This document shows, in pieces, positions 7,103-15,557 of a stretch of DNA of 59,772 nt (position 1 is the stretch's first letter; each line of letters begins with the position of its first letter). The notes under the pieces are model-generated. The model ran no database searches and was not told the DNA's origin. It saw only the letters and a list, made by a program, of their open reading frames with translations. This DNA is from Candidatus Acidulodesulfobacterium acidiphilum (GTDB lineage Bacteria > SZUA-79 > Acidulodesulfobacterales > Acidulodesulfobacteraceae). Location: positions 1 to 59,772 of the forward strand of contig SHMQ01000014.1 in assembly GCA_008534395.1 (NCBI GenBank). The letters are read 5' to 3'. Both the position numbers and the translations under genes were made by a program.

Positions 7103-8341
7103 TTAAACTAACCCTGATCTTTTTACTTCTTCGAGATACATCAAGGCGCTGGTATTCATTTCGAGGACGTCGGAAAACAAAGCGGAAGGATTTATTTTTT
7201 TAAGCAGGGTTTCCGCCGAATTATAATCGGCCGCGTTATACGCGTCCATAAATTCCGCCAGTTCGCCAACCTTTCCCTTATGTTCTACCAACGCTTCATA
7301 AATAACAGGATCGATAGTAATTTTATCGAACAGTTCTTTAATTGAAATCCCAAGAGCGACGTTTACCAAAGAAAGCATTCCCGCCAAAAACGCTTTATCG
7401 GCAAGCGCTTTGTTTATATATTTTTTACATATGTCTTCCATCATCCTGCCTTTTATCACGGCGCTTTCCAATAAAGGGTCAGACCTGAAATCGCTTTTCT
7501 TGGAAGCAAGAACAATCGTAAGTATCCATCTCGATACGTTATCGTATCCCAAAAGAGCTATAGCCTGTTTTACCGAAGATATTTTTGCCATAAATTCATA
7601 AGCTACCGAATTTATAAGCGCAAGCAGGCGGTATATAAGGTCGGGAGCCATTTTAAAAAGGGATTCTATTTCTTCTATATCGGCATTAGCCTGAAAAGAA
7701 TTAAATATATTAAGAAGTATTACATAATCCGGGTCTAAAGTTACCGAAGAAACTATAGACGGTTTTTGAAAAAAATAGCCCTGAAAAAGGTCGAAGCCGA
7801 GACCTTTGTAAAAATGAAAATCTTCGTCTGTTTCAACTTTCGACGAAATTAATTTCGCACCGTAGCCTTTAAGGAGCATTAGCATTTCTTTTACTTCGGA
7901 CTTCGAGTATTGCTTTGAATCCAGCTTAATGTAATCCGCCGTTTCAAGAAGCGGCTCCCATGCTTCGTCGTACGTGAAATTGTTTAAAGATATTCTAAAA
8001 CCCTTGCTTTTAAATTCTTTTATTACGGAAACGGCATTGCCGTCAATAGTGCTTGTTTCCAGAATTTCAAGCACGATTTTATCTTTCGGCAAAAGTCCTA
8101 TCATGTCTTTTTGTAAAATATCTGGGGTTAAGTTTATAAATGCCGGATTTTCTCCCATAAGCGCTTTTAACCCCATATCGTAAATATTTTCAAGGACGTT
8201 AGCGGTAGCGCTTAAATTATCCGACACCGATACGCCGGACAAATTTTCTTCGGCGGCGCTTCTGAACAGTATTTCGTAACCGAATATGCTTTTGTCGGCG
8301 GTTATGATAGGCTGTCTGCCTATAAAAATAGCTTTATCCAC
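7103..8341 (-). CDS. EAL-like / HDOD signalling protein (YuxH type), EAL probably inactive
   Basis: A 412-residue two-domain protein. Residues ~1-200 are an EAL-like TIM barrel (IGRQPIITADKSIFGYEILFR); residues ~200-400 are an HDOD domain (NSVAYEFMAKISSVKQAIALLGYDNVSRW). In active c-di-GMP phosphodiesterases the motif is E-A-L; here it is E23-I-L. Where an acidic DDFG-type motif is expected the sequence reads LNNFTYDE, so metal-binding residues are missing. The protein is most likely a non-catalytic binding or scaffolding module. It is transcribed alone, divergently from gcvT. Confidence 0.85.
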   Translation of the reverse strand: MDKAIFIGRQPIITADKSIFGYEILFRSAAEENLSGVSVSDNLSATANVLENIYDMGLKALMGENPAFINLTPDILQKDMIGLLPKDKIVLEILETSTIDGNAVSVIKEFKSKGFRISLNNFTYDEAWEPLLETADYIKLDSKQYSKSEVKEMLMLLKGYGAKLISSKVETDEDFHFYKGLGFDLFQGYFFQKPSIVSSVTLDPDYVILLNIFNSFQANADIEEIESLFKMAPDLIYRLLALINSVAYEFMAKISSVKQAIALLGYDNVSRWILTIVLASKKSDFRSDPLLESAVIKGRMMEDICKKYINKALADKAFLAGMLSLVNVALGISIKELFDKITIDPVIYEALVEHKGKVGELAEFMDAYNAADYNSAETLLKKINPSALFSDVLEMNTSALMYLEEVKRSGLV

Positions 8342-8699
8342 TTTTTCTCGACCACGGATTTATTTATATATTTATGATTTAATTTAAGTTAATCTATCGT
8401 AATTTATTCATTTATATAATACTGTTAAGTATAAGTCAATAAAAATATCTATAAATTTATAAAGAATTTTATAAAAACCTTATATCCGCGTTAATCTATT
8501 TCTAAAATTAAACATATTAAAACATGCTTAAATCGAGAGATTTATGTTTTGGATATTTTGCGGTAAATGCGGCAAAGCGGTAAAATAAACTTGATTTTTT
8601 TTGTTTAATTTATAATAATTATAAAATGGACTAGGCGGCCGCCGGATAAAAATCCGGATAAAAAAGCAAGATAAATTTAGAGGTGCAATAATTATAATT
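8342..8699. other. Divergent intergenic region between EAL-HDOD gene and gcvT, with two adjacent palindromes
   Basis: This 358-bp AT-rich stretch holds no convincing gene. Near gcvT are GGCGGCCGCC (8634-8643) and, immediately after, the hairpin CCGGAT-AAAA-ATCCGG (8642-8657), standing out in otherwise AT-rich DNA. They lie in the probable gcvT leader, so they could be an operator or an RNA hairpin. A weak -35/-10 (TTGATT 8591, TAATAA 8613) is possible. I looked for a glycine riboswitch core and did not find one. Confidence 0.4.
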
Positions 8700-9890
8700 A
8701 TGAATAATTCAGAAATCAAGAAGACGCCGTTATACAGCGAACATGCTAAAATGGGAGCAAAAATAGTCGAATTTGCGGGCTTTTACATGCCTCTTTATTA
8801 TAAAAGCATAATCGAAGAGCATTTAAACGTCCGAAAAAATTCGGGTATTTTCGATATAAGCCATATGGGAGAAATAACTATAAAAGGCAAAGACGCTTCC
8901 TCTTTCGTCGATTACGTCTTCACGGCAGACGTTTCAAAAATAGGGAGCGGAGAGATAGTATATTCGTTAATTCTTAACGAAAAAGGCGGAATTATCGACG
9001 ACGTTACCGTTTTTAAGTTTTCCGACGACGAATATACGGCGGTAGTGAATGCGTCAAATACGCAGAAGGATTTTGCATGGATTCGTCACGTGCAGAACGA
9101 ATTTCAAAAAAAAGGCAAGGACGTCGCAGTGCAAAATATAAGCGACGAGATAGGACTTCTTTCCGTTCAGGGACCAAAATCCAGGGATTTGATATATCCT
9201 CTTATAAGCGAAGTCGTTAAAATTGGAAAATGCGGATTATTCGATTTTAAGTTCCAGCCTAAGAATATCAAAGATTTAAAACATTTTGAATTCGGCTGTG
9301 CGATATTTAAAGACGTAAACGTTGAAGCGATGATATCCAGAAGCGGCTATACCGGCGAGTTCGGGTTTGAAATATTCATACCTGCCGAAAAAACGGTTGT
9401 TTTATGGAATTATCTTCTGCAAAACTCCAATCTGTCCAATCTTCTTCCAGTCGGTCTCGGAGCAAGAGATACTTTAAGGTTTGAAGCGGCGCTTCCCCTT
9501 TACGGACACGAACTCGACGAAACTATAAACCCTTATGACGCAGGTCTTGAAAAGTATCTTTCGGACGCAAAAGATTTTATAGGAAAAGAGGCTCTAAAAA
9601 ATATTAAAAACAAAGAAAAAAGATTGATTTTCTTTAAACTTTCCGGCAAACAGATTCCAAGACATTCGCAGAGAATACTCGACGAAAATCTTAAGCCTAT
9701 CGGCTGTATCGCAAGCGGAACATACAGTCCTTCAAACAAATTTCCAATAGGAAGCGCTTATATTTCCGATGCCGGAGTAAATCTTTCATACCTGAAAAAT
9801 TTTTTCATAGATATCAGGGGAAATTTTGAAAAAGCCGAAGTCGTGTCTCCGCCTTTCCATAAAAATCTCAAAACCGGCAATTCAAAATAA
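8700..9890 (+). CDS. gcvT: Aminomethyltransferase, glycine cleavage T protein
   Basis: GcvT transfers the methylene group from the aminomethyl-lipoyl arm of GcvH to tetrahydrofolate, releasing ammonia. The 396-residue protein has the family landmarks: TPLYSEHAKMGAKIVEFAGF at the N-terminus, GIFDISHMGE, SGYTGEFGFEIF and GLGARDTLRFEAALPLYGHEL with the catalytic-site Asp. It is slightly longer than the usual ~365 residues, with extra sequence around residues 180-200. It is the first gene of gcvT-gcvH-gcvPA-gcvPB. GAGG lies about 15 bases before ATG 8700, so the start is reasonable but the spacing is loose. Confidence 0.96.
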   Translation: MNNSEIKKTPLYSEHAKMGAKIVEFAGFYMPLYYKSIIEEHLNVRKNSGIFDISHMGEITIKGKDASSFVDYVFTADVSKIGSGEIVYSLILNEKGGIIDDVTVFKFSDDEYTAVVNASNTQKDFAWIRHVQNEFQKKGKDVAVQNISDEIGLLSVQGPKSRDLIYPLISEVVKIGKCGLFDFKFQPKNIKDLKHFEFGCAIFKDVNVEAMISRSGYTGEFGFEIFIPAEKTVVLWNYLLQNSNLSNLLPVGLGARDTLRFEAALPLYGHELDETINPYDAGLEKYLSDAKDFIGKEALKNIKNKEKRLIFFKLSGKQIPRHSQRILDENLKPIGCIASGTYSPSNKFPIGSAYISDAGVNLSYLKNFFIDIRGNFEKAEVVSPPFHKNLKTGNSK

Positions 9891-9985
9891 AAGCAATTAG
9901 AAATAAAAAAGCAAGAGCAAGATTATAATAATATAATAATACATAATAATGCTATAAAATATCATATTAAACTAAGGGGTTAAAA

Positions 9986-10381
9986 ATGATTAAAAGCGGG
10001 TCGTTTTATTTCTCTAAATCGCACGAATGGGTAAGCAAAGGTTCCAATAATAAATATCGCATAGGTATTTCCGATTTTGCGCAGTCGGAACTCGGCGACG
10101 TAGTTTACGTTTCTCTTCCGGAGGTTGGAAAAACTTATAAAAAAGACGCAAAAATAGGAGAAATAGAATCCGTTAAGTCGGTTTCGGAAATTTACGCTCC
10201 TGTTGACCTTAAAATAATTTCCGTAAATTCTAAATTAAACGATACTCCCGAACTTATAAATCAGGATCCTAAAGGAGACGGCTTTATAGCTGAAGTCGAG
10301 ATATCTAACGACTCGGATGCAGAAGGGTTAATGGACGAAGGTAAATATAAGACGTTTGCGGAATCTTCACATCATGAATAA
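9986..10381 (+). CDS. gcvH: Glycine cleavage H protein (lipoyl carrier)
   Basis: GcvH carries the lipoyl arm that shuttles the aminomethyl group between the P, T and L proteins. The 131-residue protein begins with SHEWVSKGSNNKYRIGISDFAQSELGD-type sequence, and the lipoylation motif IESVKSVSEIYAP places the modified Lys at residue 64. The C-terminal DEGKYKTFAE fits the family. AAGGGG lies 6-12 bases before the ATG. A 95-bp AT-rich gap separates it from gcvT; it overlaps gcvPA by 8 bp. Confidence 0.96.
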   Translation: MIKSGSFYFSKSHEWVSKGSNNKYRIGISDFAQSELGDVVYVSLPEVGKTYKKDAKIGEIESVKSVSEIYAPVDLKIISVNSKLNDTPELINQDPKGDGFIAEVEISNDSDAEGLMDEGKYKTFAESSHHE

Positions 10382-11831
10382 TTTCCGCTACTTTCCTAAT
10401 TCAAAAAAAGATATTGCAAAATTATACCGTTTTTTAGGCATTAAAGATAAAAAAGAGCTTTTCAAAAAAATACTGGGAGATATTCCTTTAATCAGCGACG
10501 GCGATTTGTCGGATATTCTTAATGACGGTATAGATGAAAATGCTTTATGGAGGATATTTTCGGATATCGACGGCGTTATTCCGTCAAAAAATAAAACCGC
10601 CGTTTTTTCCGGCGGAGGAATTTACAATCATTTTGTTCCGTCGGTTATAGACAGTCTTATATCGAGGTCGGAATTTTATACCCCTTATACTCCGTATCAG
10701 CCGGAAGTAAGCCAGGGCACGCTTTTTGCTCTTTTTGAATTTCAGTCGTTCATTGCAGAAATACTCGGTATGGACGTGGTAAACGCATCTATGTACGACG
10801 GAGCGGAAAGCCTTGCTGAAGCGGTATTGACTTCCTTAAGGCTGTCGTCGGCAAACCGCGATATACCGGCAAACCATAACGACGACGCGGTATTCGTTTC
10901 CGAAGGAGTAAACCCGGATTATTATTCCGTTATTAAAACTTTTACGGGCGGAACCGGCGTAAAAATAGAAAAAATAAAGTTAAACGCCGAAACCGGACGG
11001 ACGGAAATATCGGACTTAAAACAAAAGCTTTCGAACGGAAGCGGCAGAGTGCCGGCAGTAGTTATTCAACAGCCGAATTATTACGGAGTAATAGAAGATT
11101 TAGAATCTCTCGAAAAAATTATACATTCGACTGCCGAATCAAATTCGGAACATACTCCGTATTTTATAGTCTCATCCACGGAGCCGTACAGTTTCGGCAT
11201 AATTAATCCCCCCGGATTCTATAACGCCGATATTTTTGCCGGAGAAGGGAATTCATTCGGTAACTATATGAATTTCGGCGGACCGCTTTTAGGTCTTTTT
11301 GCGGCAAAAAAAGAATACGTCAGACAGATGCCGGGAAGAATCGTCGGTAAAACTAAAGACGGTAATAATAGAGACGCTTACGCCTTTATTCTTTCGACGA
11401 GGGAACAGCATATAAGAAGGGGCGCCGCAACGTCCAATATTTGCACCAACAGTTCTTTAAACGCCGTCAGGGCGGCAATATATCTTTCTTTATGTTCTAA
11501 AAGCGGATTTAAAGATATAGCATTATTAAATCTTAAACTTGCTCATATATTGAGAGATGAATTATTAAAGACGGGTTTATTTAAACCGCTTTACGACGGA
11601 GATTTTTTTAACGAATTTTCCCTGAAATTAAAGGCTAATAAAAATGAACATAATAAAAAACTTGATAATAAAACTACCGCGTCGGAATTTATAGAAAAAA
11701 TGGCGGCAAGAGATATTATAGCCGGTATAGCCCTTTCGGAGAACGCCGTTTTAATATCCGCCACCGAAAATATCCGTTTAAGCGATATCGAAAAATACGC
11801 AAAAAATGCAAAAGAGGTTTTAAATGGCTAA
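10374..11831 (+). CDS. gcvPA: Glycine dehydrogenase (decarboxylating) subunit 1
   Basis: This is the non-PLP-lysine half of the two-subunit P protein, which decarboxylates glycine and passes the aminomethyl group to GcvH. It is recognised by RYFPNSKKDIAKLYRFLGI, YTPYTPYQPEVSQGTLFALFEFQ and MYDGAESLAEA. I chose ATG 10374 (485 residues), which overlaps the gcvH stop (ATGAATAA); the frame also stays open to a TTG at 10356, which adds only six residues. The protein is somewhat longer than the usual ~445 residues. It overlaps gcvPB by 8 bp. Confidence 0.95.
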   Translation: MNNFRYFPNSKKDIAKLYRFLGIKDKKELFKKILGDIPLISDGDLSDILNDGIDENALWRIFSDIDGVIPSKNKTAVFSGGGIYNHFVPSVIDSLISRSEFYTPYTPYQPEVSQGTLFALFEFQSFIAEILGMDVVNASMYDGAESLAEAVLTSLRLSSANRDIPANHNDDAVFVSEGVNPDYYSVIKTFTGGTGVKIEKIKLNAETGRTEISDLKQKLSNGSGRVPAVVIQQPNYYGVIEDLESLEKIIHSTAESNSEHTPYFIVSSTEPYSFGIINPPGFYNADIFAGEGNSFGNYMNFGGPLLGLFAAKKEYVRQMPGRIVGKTKDGNNRDAYAFILSTREQHIRRGAATSNICTNSSLNAVRAAIYLSLCSKSGFKDIALLNLKLAHILRDELLKTGLFKPLYDGDFFNEFSLKLKANKNEHNKKLDNKTTASEFIEKMAARDIIAGIALSENAVLISATENIRLSDIEKYAKNAKEVLNG

Positions 11832-13371
11832 ATTTCCCGGAATAAAAGGTATTTTTTTTGACGAAGACCCTCTGATAGAGCAAAGTTCTAAAGGGGTAAA
11901 CGGTATCGGAATACCCGATTGCGGCTTAAAAAAATCCGATTTAAGAAAAGACGGAAGCGCATATATAGATTCTAAATATATCAGAAAAAATACCCCCGGA
12001 CTTCCCGAAGTATCGGAACCCTCGGTAGTAAGGCATTTTACCAGACTGTCGGCATGGAATATGTGCGTAGATACAGTTTTTTACCCGCTTGGTTCCTGCA
12101 CCATGAAGTATAATCCAAAAATAAACGAAAAAATAGCGTCCCTTGAAAATATTAAAAACCTTCATCCTTTAACTCCGGCAAATTTAATTCAGCCGATTTT
12201 AAAAATAGTTTACGATTTTAACGATATTTTATGCGGGCTTACCGGACTTGCGGAATTCAGTTTCGCTCCTCAGGCAGGTGCGGCGGGCGAGTTTGCGGGA
12301 CTTAAAGTTATCAAAAAATATTTTGAGTTAAAAGGCGAAAACAGAAAAACCATATTGATTCCGGACAGTTCTCACGGCACTAATCCTGCAAGTTCGGTTC
12401 TTGCGGGATTCACTCCCGTAGAAATTAAAACAGGAAAAGCGGGAACGCTCGACGCCGAAGAATTAAAAAAGTTTATCTCAAAAGACGTCGCCGGAATTAT
12501 GATAACCAATCCGAACACTTTCGGCGTTTTTGAAAAAGACATAAAAAAAATTGCCGAAATTATGCATAAAAACGGCTCTTTTGTTTATATGGACGGCGCA
12601 AACTTTAACGCTTTTCTTGGAAATGTAAAAGTTTCCGATATGGGAATAGACCTGATACAGCTTAATCTTCATAAAACTTTTTCTACTCCTCACGGAGGAG
12701 GCGGACCCGGAAGCGGTGCGCTCGGCGTCGTAGAATCTTTAAGGGAATTCCTTCCCGTTCCTTATATTAAGAAAACCGCCGCCGTTACGAATAACGGAAA
12801 AAAAACATCGAATTACGATAAAAATTTTGACGCCGAAAATCAGCTTTACGAGCTGTCCGAAGACAGGAAGAATTCTATAGGTAAAATGACGCCTTTTTTA
12901 TGCAATTTTGCCGTGTTAATAAGGGCATACGCCTATCTTCTTTCATTAGGGCGGGATAATATAGGTTCCGTTAGCGAAATTGCCGTGCTTAACGCGAATT
13001 ACGTCAAGAAAAAACTCGGCAAAATACTATCCGGTTCGGACCCTTTTGAAGAAGGGTTGTGCATGCACGAATGCGTTTTTAGCGATAAATCGATTGAAGA
13101 AAGCGGAATATCCACTATAGAACTTGCTAAGATTTTAATAGATTACGGTTTTCATCCTCCAACGGTTTATTTTCCGAAAAATATACACGGAGCTATTATG
13201 ATAGAGCCTACCGAAACCGAATCGATAAGAACTTTGGATAATTTTATAAAAGCGGTAAAAGAGATAAAACTTAAGACTAAAAAGTCTAAAGCGTCTAAGT
13301 CGCCGCAAAAAACTAAGGTCGGCAGGGTTAATGAAGTCCTCGCAAATAAACAGCCTATATTTAAGTATTGA
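11824..13371 (+). CDS. gcvPB: Glycine dehydrogenase (decarboxylating) subunit 2, PLP-binding
   Basis: The PLP-binding half of the P protein. The Schiff-base lysine is K284 within LNLHKTFSTPHGGGGPG, and DSSHGTNPASSVLAGF, TNPNTFGVFE and YMDGANFNAFLG are characteristic. The 515 residues end in a Lys-rich tail (about 40 residues) beyond the usual C-terminus. The start overlaps the gcvPA stop (ATGGCTAA), so translation is coupled. With T and H proteins encoded upstream, the operon lacks only the shared L protein (dihydrolipoyl dehydrogenase), which is not in the window. Confidence 0.96.
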   Translation: MAKFPGIKGIFFDEDPLIEQSSKGVNGIGIPDCGLKKSDLRKDGSAYIDSKYIRKNTPGLPEVSEPSVVRHFTRLSAWNMCVDTVFYPLGSCTMKYNPKINEKIASLENIKNLHPLTPANLIQPILKIVYDFNDILCGLTGLAEFSFAPQAGAAGEFAGLKVIKKYFELKGENRKTILIPDSSHGTNPASSVLAGFTPVEIKTGKAGTLDAEELKKFISKDVAGIMITNPNTFGVFEKDIKKIAEIMHKNGSFVYMDGANFNAFLGNVKVSDMGIDLIQLNLHKTFSTPHGGGGPGSGALGVVESLREFLPVPYIKKTAAVTNNGKKTSNYDKNFDAENQLYELSEDRKNSIGKMTPFLCNFAVLIRAYAYLLSLGRDNIGSVSEIAVLNANYVKKKLGKILSGSDPFEEGLCMHECVFSDKSIEESGISTIELAKILIDYGFHPPTVYFPKNIHGAIMIEPTETESIRTLDNFIKAVKEIKLKTKKSKASKSPQKTKVGRVNEVLANKQPIFKY

Positions 13372-13415
13372 TAAAATTTCGCTTCTATTAATAAATTATG
13401 TTATCGTATTTATGG

Positions 13416-13421
13416 TATAAT
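13416..13421 (+). promoter_or_regulatory. Possible extended -10 promoter upstream of the hydrolase
   Basis: TATAAT at 13416-13421 is preceded by TGG (extended -10). No good -35 is present. The palindromic element at 13494 lies between it and the hydrolase gene. Confidence 0.3.
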
Positions 13422-13493
13422 TAATATAAATATATGCCGCCTTTTAAATATTTTATAATGATTATAAACATGCGTAAACAATAATTTAATTAG

Positions 13494-13580
13494 AAAAAGG
13501 TGTCAGATTAATTTTACGCAACTTCTTTTATCGTTAATTGTTTCTTTTCGTATGCGTAAAATAAAATCTGACACCTTTTT
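13494..13580. repeat. 87-bp palindromic element (MITE/REPIN-like), copy 1
   Basis: AAAAAGGTGTCAGATT (13494-13509) and its exact reverse complement (13565-13580) bound the element; a second inner pair (TTTTACGCA / TGCGTAAAA) continues the stem around a loop of about 35 bases. The element at 23537-23625 is nearly the same sequence in the opposite orientation (about three substitutions and a 2-bp indel). It lies between gcvPB and a hydrolase gene. Confidence 0.8.
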
Positions 13581-13616
13581 CAGAAAAATAGTTTAATTTC
13601 GTCGAGGTAAAATTAT

Positions 13617-14246
13617 ATGAACGTGAATTTTAAAGAAGTTAATTTTGAAGCCGCCGACGGCGGCGATATATACGGTTCTTTATTCGGTTCCTATCCGGAT
13701 ACGGTAATTCTTGCCCACGGCAGAGTTTTTAATAAAGAAAGTTATTACGACCTCTGCGACGTGTTGTTAAAGAACAAAATATCTTCCCTGACGTTTGATT
13801 TCAGGGGATACGGAAATTCAAAAGAAGGAAGTGCCGGATTAAATGCATACGGCGAAGACATTATAGGAGCGATTAAATTTATGCAGGGATTAGATTTCGT
13901 GAAAAATATTTCTTTGTTGGGTTCGAGCATGGGAGGAGCGGCGATTTTAAACGCGTCTAAACTTTATAAGCCTTCGGAAATAAAATCTGTAATAGCTTTA
14001 TCGCCGGTATATACCGAGGGAATAGATTTTATAGACGTTCCAATCCACTATATAGGCTCGAAAGAAGAAAAGTTTGCCGACGGCATTAAAAAAATGTATG
14101 CAATGACTAAATCTTCCAAAACCGTTCATTTTTTCAACGGTTCGGCGCATGCGCAGAATATTTTTGCGACTGAAGCCAAAGAGGAGCTAATTTCTTTAAT
14201 TATTTCCTACGTTAAAGAGGGAAATTCAAGCGCGGTAAAAGCGTAA
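13617..14246 (+). CDS. Alpha/beta hydrolase
   Basis: A 209-residue alpha/beta-hydrolase fold protein without a signal peptide. Visible elements are an oxyanion-hole region ILAHGRVFN near residue 30, FDFRGYGNSKEG, the nucleophile elbow GSSMGGAA with Ser near residue 104, and a C-terminal His in GSAHAQNIF near residue 178. It belongs with small esterase or dienelactone-hydrolase-like proteins; the substrate cannot be deduced. The start (ATG 13617) follows GAGG by about 10 bases. It is followed after 27 bp by an MFS transporter and may form an operon with it. Confidence 0.85.
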   Translation: MNVNFKEVNFEAADGGDIYGSLFGSYPDTVILAHGRVFNKESYYDLCDVLLKNKISSLTFDFRGYGNSKEGSAGLNAYGEDIIGAIKFMQGLDFVKNISLLGSSMGGAAILNASKLYKPSEIKSVIALSPVYTEGIDFIDVPIHYIGSKEEKFADGIKKMYAMTKSSKTVHFFNGSAHAQNIFATEAKEELISLIISYVKEGNSSAVKA

Positions 14247-14273
14247 ACGGCAAACTAAGCAAACCGATAAATT

Positions 14274-15470
14274 ATGCCCGCTATTATTTTCGTTTTTTTG
14301 GTTATATTGTTGCAGAGGGCCAATACCAACCTTATACAGTCTATTAATCCGCTGTTTGTAAGATACGTTCTCGATAAAAATCTTTTTTACGTCGGAATTA
14401 CCACGGCTGTTTATGCATTAAGCACTCTTTCCGTAAGGTATCTTGTAAGCATACGGATCAAGCCGCAGGCAGTTTCAAAGTTCGTAATAGCCGGACTTAT
14501 ATTGTTTTCGGCTGCGATACTCGGATATTTTTTTTCGACGGATTATGCCGAATTTTTAATATTCGTAGTAATATCCGGTTTTGCTACGGCGATAATAATG
14601 CCTTTTCTTTTGTCTTTAGTCCATTTAGTTTCGGATAAATCCGAAATAGAAAAAAATCTTACCATATATTCTTTAATGCTAAGTCTTGCGCTTGTTTTCG
14701 GACCGCTTTTAAGTTCCGCCCTGCTTACCGTTCTGCCTATACGATGGATTTATATCATGCTTAGCATTTTCGGGATAACCGCATTTTTATTTGCGCTGAA
14801 AATTCATTTAAAGAGCAAAAGCGTAATCAAAGAGAAACTTGGTGAAAAACCCGATGTTCAAGATTTAAATAAAAATTCCCAAAAATCTGCTAAAAGCGGT
14901 TCTATCTCTTCATTATTTAAAAACCGTGGATTTCTGGAAGTAATTTTCTATAATACTTCTTTTAGTATAGCCTTTGCTTCGGTAGTAGCCCTCGGCGGGG
15001 TATTCGCAAGAAATAATTTTCATCTTAAATATTTTGAAATAACTCTTTTATTTTCCCTTTTTTTTATTTCGTCTCTTATAACCAGATTAATTCTGCTTTA
15101 TTTTACTAAAAAAGCCAATATAAAAAATAAAACTAAAATTTTAAATATATCAATACTTATATCTGTTCTGTCTTTTGCCTTGATGGTATTTTCAAAAAAT
15201 ATCGGTTTTTACGCATTCGCGCTAATAATATTCGGAATACCGCATGCGCTTATTTTCCCCATAGGAACTATGAGGATATCCGAAACCGTCGATATGAAAG
15301 ATATGGTGGCCGCCAATACCATATATCAGTCAAATTTCGACTTGGGCGGCATAATAGGACCGTTTTTTCTTTCCTATATAGCGGGCATTTATTCTATAAG
15401 GTTTGTTTTCGGTATAATAACCGTTTTCCTTATAGCGGTTTTTGCGGCGGGTAAATATATTAAACAATAA
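14274..15470 (+). CDS. Major facilitator superfamily transporter
   Basis: A 398-residue integral membrane protein with about 12 predicted helices arranged as 6+6, separated by a Lys/Ser-rich cytoplasmic loop around residues 180-220. The N-terminus starts directly with helix 1 (IIFVFLVILLQRA). It is 27 bp downstream of the hydrolase. It is most like drug/metabolite efflux-type MFS proteins, but the substrate is unknown. The ATG has no clear ribosome site. Confidence 0.85.
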   Translation: MPAIIFVFLVILLQRANTNLIQSINPLFVRYVLDKNLFYVGITTAVYALSTLSVRYLVSIRIKPQAVSKFVIAGLILFSAAILGYFFSTDYAEFLIFVVISGFATAIIMPFLLSLVHLVSDKSEIEKNLTIYSLMLSLALVFGPLLSSALLTVLPIRWIYIMLSIFGITAFLFALKIHLKSKSVIKEKLGEKPDVQDLNKNSQKSAKSGSISSLFKNRGFLEVIFYNTSFSIAFASVVALGGVFARNNFHLKYFEITLLFSLFFISSLITRLILLYFTKKANIKNKTKILNISILISVLSFALMVFSKNIGFYAFALIIFGIPHALIFPIGTMRISETVDMKDMVAANTIYQSNFDLGGIIGPFFLSYIAGIYSIRFVFGIITVFLIAVFAAGKYIKQ

Positions 15471-15557
15471 ATTATTTTGCATTTTTTACAAAAATTGTAT
15501 AAAATAACTTAATTTTTCGACATTCAAATTACAAATTAAATTATAAAATTATTTAAA

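Noticed and set aside
8342-8699. Glycine riboswitch before gcvT
   Set aside because: I could not find the conserved aptamer core in either copy form; only short palindromes are present.
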